Shown in pieces: positions 3,492-5,423 of a stretch of 5,423 nucleotides of DNA; position 1 is the first letter of the stretch; each line of letters opens with the position of its first letter. The stretch lies in assembly GCA_030634675.1 (NCBI GenBank), contig DAOWAH010000131.1, forward strand, positions 1-5,423, given 5' to 3'. Source of the DNA: Fidelibacterota bacterium. GTDB taxonomy: Bacteria > Marinisomatota > Marinisomatia > Marinisomatales > TCS56. A program made the translations under genes and the position numbers. The notes under the pieces are model-generated. The model did no database searches. It saw only the letters and a list, made by a program, of their open reading frames with translations, and was not told where the DNA came from.

Positions 3492-5423
3492 ATGAAAACA
3501 AAATATATGATTGCAGTCACCTGGATCGCCGCTTTTTTGGGCTTGTTTTTTCCGTATCACCTTGGACACGCCGCCGATACGTGTATGTTTGCCGTAACGG
3601 CGGATGACATGCCCCCCAATATCGTCATCCTGATCGATAATGGTGTCGAGATGAAGCATACGGTCAATCATGGCGACTATGACAGCAGCGTCGACTACAC
3701 GCCCAATGAGGCCCCCCAGGTCGACGTGATTCCCAACGGCGCTTCCGGAAACGGATTTTACAATGAAAACGGTTACGGGATTTATATTACCGGGGGTAAG
3801 TATTATTTGGTGCCTGTTGAAGATAACCTGGAGTTGAATACCGATATCCGTTTGGAAGGCTTGCCATCTGCCGACAAGAGGACTTCCAGTTGGGAAATTA
3901 ACGGACAAACGGTTCATTTGCCTGCTGAAGCTTCAGCAGAGGTAGATGCCGACGGCATCAAAGACAATGCCGGAACGTTTCGCTACTCAAAAAACTATCT
4001 GAACTGGTTGTATTTTTATACGTCAGAGGTGGATCTGAATGCGGATGGGGTGACTGAGCCGGTCTACGATGGAACGCCACTGCCGGACAAGAGCCGTTTT
4101 TATTATGCCAAGCAAGCCCTGCTAGCGGTCGGCAAACTCTCGTCGAATAAGGCCAAATTTTCGATTTATAATTTTACCAGCACATCCGAGGGGTCTTCCA
4201 ACGTTCAGCCCCTTGGTGACGTGGTGACCACCCTTGGCGCCACGGCGGCAGAGAACATTCTGGATCCCAATTATATAAACAACATCAACAATATGGGCAC
4301 CGTGACCTACTCTCCGCTGGCCGAGGGCCTTGCCACCGTGGGTGGCTACCTGGATTCGCCGGCTGCGGGCAGCGTCGACTCGACCAACTACTGTCTGAAA
4401 AATTTCGTGATTGTGGTCAGCCCGGGACTGTCTTCTGAAGACACCAGCAATTCAAACCAGTCCATTCCGGATCCCTTAAAGGATGACCATGACCAAGATG
4501 CAAGCGACGGATTCGGAGACGGCGGCCCGGGTCAGGGAACCCTGACGGTGGATGGCGTTGATTATACCTATACCACAAATATCAATGGATCGACCTATCT
4601 TGATGACGTGGCCCATTATTTTTACACCCATGATATGCGTGTTTCCAATGATAACACCGGCGGTTTTCAAAATATTTCAACTTACACGGTCGGGTTGATG
4701 GCCACCACTGAAAGCCGGCTGTTCCTGATAAACACATCCAATAACGGCAACGGCAACCCCAATTTATCCAACAGTTCCGATCCGGAATACGGTAAATATC
4801 ACTTTGATGCCCAGTCCGCGGATGGTCTTTCCCAGGCCGTCATGGATGCTGTCAACAGCATTATTTCGCGCACCAGCTCGTTTACCGCACCGGTGGTTCC
4901 GGTCACCCGCACGACCAGCGGCAATAAAATCTATATGGCCTTTTTCAAACCCGTGGAAGAAAATTTCTGGGAAGGCAATGTGACCAAATTTGGCCTCAGC
5001 ACGGATAATGAAATTATTGGCAGCGACGGGAATCCGGCCACGTGGGCTAACGGAGCCATGCGAGAAGATGCCAAACCTTACTGGGCCACCATCGACTGGG
5101 CCGATATTTCTAAAAGCAATGGAATCCACAACGACAGCCGCAATATCTATACCTATTTGGGAGGCGTTGATAGTTTAATCGATGCGGCAAACCGGTTTGC
5201 CGACGATAACCCCAATTTGACTGCCATGATGCTTGGTAATCCGACCGATGTTACCGTAAACGGCAATCCCGTCACCGGAAGAGACAAGGTGATCAACTAC
5301 ATCCGTGGCGCCGATGTGCTGGATCAGGATGCGGACGGGGATAGCTCTAAAAACCGACCGATCATTACCGGTGACGTGCTGCACAGCGAGCCCCTGGTAT
5401 TCGACTACCACTATGCCGACAAC
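3492..5423 (+). CDS. pilY1: PilY1/PilC-family type IV pilus tip adhesin (3' end cut by window)
   Basis: This is a large secreted protein of the pilus tip, with roles in adhesion, pilus priming and surface sensing in studied bacteria. The frame is open to the window edge (644 codons). The signal peptide is residues 1-27, with likely cleavage after GHA. A von Willebrand A-like domain begins PPNIVILIDNGVEM (41-54) and continues past TYSPLAEGLATVGGYL and NFVIVVSPG (304-312). Family hallmarks follow: AHYFYTHDMRVS (374-385), STYTVGL, SSFTAPVVPV, AFFKPVEENFWEGN (to 496), and GDVLHSEP (627-634), which normally opens the C-terminal beta-propeller missing here. The VWA metal-site residues are not conserved. 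Calcium-type loops lie at 150-158, 181-189 and 611-616. The start at 3492 is chosen because it gives a compact signal peptide preceded by GAAGATGGG. In-frame ATGs at 3477 and 3483 are alternatives with poorer ribosome sites. It lies 29 bases after pilX, in the canonical order. Confidence 0.93.
   Translation, partial: MKTKYMIAVTWIAAFLGLFFPYHLGHAADTCMFAVTADDMPPNIVILIDNGVEMKHTVNHGDYDSSVDYTPNEAPQVDVIPNGASGNGFYNENGYGIYITGGKYYLVPVEDNLELNTDIRLEGLPSADKRTSSWEINGQTVHLPAEASAEVDADGIKDNAGTFRYSKNYLNWLYFYTSEVDLNADGVTEPVYDGTPLPDKSRFYYAKQALLAVGKLSSNKAKFSIYNFTSTSEGSSNVQPLGDVVTTLGATAAENILDPNYINNINNMGTVTYSPLAEGLATVGGYLDSPAAGSVDSTNYCLKNFVIVVSPGLSSEDTSNSNQSIPDPLKDDHDQDASDGFGDGGPGQGTLTVDGVDYTYTTNINGSTYLDDVAHYFYTHDMRVSNDNTGGFQNISTYTVGLMATTESRLFLINTSNNGNGNPNLSNSSDPEYGKYHFDAQSADGLSQAVMDAVNSIISRTSSFTAPVVPVTRTTSGNKIYMAFFKPVEENFWEGNVTKFGLSTDNEIIGSDGNPATWANGAMREDAKPYWATIDWADISKSNGIHNDSRNIYTYLGGVDSLIDAANRFADDNPNLTAMMLGNPTDVTVNGNPVTGRDKVINYIRGADVLDQDADGDSSKNRPIITGDVLHSEPLVFDYHYADN

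Noticed and set aside
3468..3917. 149-codon reading frame on the - strand over the start of pilY1
   Set aside because: It is opposite a clear signal peptide and VWA-like domain, with no recognisable domain of its own.

Overview
The window reads as a chromosomal segment of a Gram-negative bacterium. It most likely comes from the Desulfobacterota (Desulfobacterales-like), judging by the long PurQ, the layout of the minor-pilin operon and the style of the PilY1 protein. The lineage is inferred from how the proteins look, not from a search. All supported genes lie on the + strand.

Layout: (1) Positions 1-28 are a run of four 7-base tandem repeats just upstream of the first gene. (2) Positions 49-867 encode an intact PurQ, the glutaminase subunit of FGAM synthase in purine biosynthesis. 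(3) Positions 868-1440 are a 573-base AT-rich gap with no supported gene. It holds several inverted repeats and, close to its end, a sigma-54-like -24/-12 element. (4) From 1441 to the window edge runs a tight type IV pilus minor-pilin operon in the order GspH/FimT-like pseudopilin, PilW, PilV, PilX, PilY1. The first two genes overlap by 11 bases and the remaining gaps are about 11 to 29 bases. PilY1 is cut by the window edge after 644 codons and lacks its C-terminal beta-propeller.

How the genes work together: in well-studied type IV pilus systems, FimT/FimU, PilV, PilW and PilX are minor pilins processed by the prepilin peptidase PilD. They form a priming complex at the pilus tip that carries the large secreted PilY1 adhesin/mechanosensor. 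This window has that module in one transcription unit, with class III prepilin leaders on all four pilins and a Sec-type signal peptide on PilY1. PurQ appears functionally unrelated and separately transcribed.

I did not find a clearly undescribed system. The points most worth following are the loss of all recognisable metal-site residues in the PilY1 von Willebrand A-like domain, the recurrent DxDxDG calcium-type loops in PilV and PilY1, the mutually exclusive TCTGG/CCAGA pairings in the leader region, and the possible sigma-54 control of the operon.
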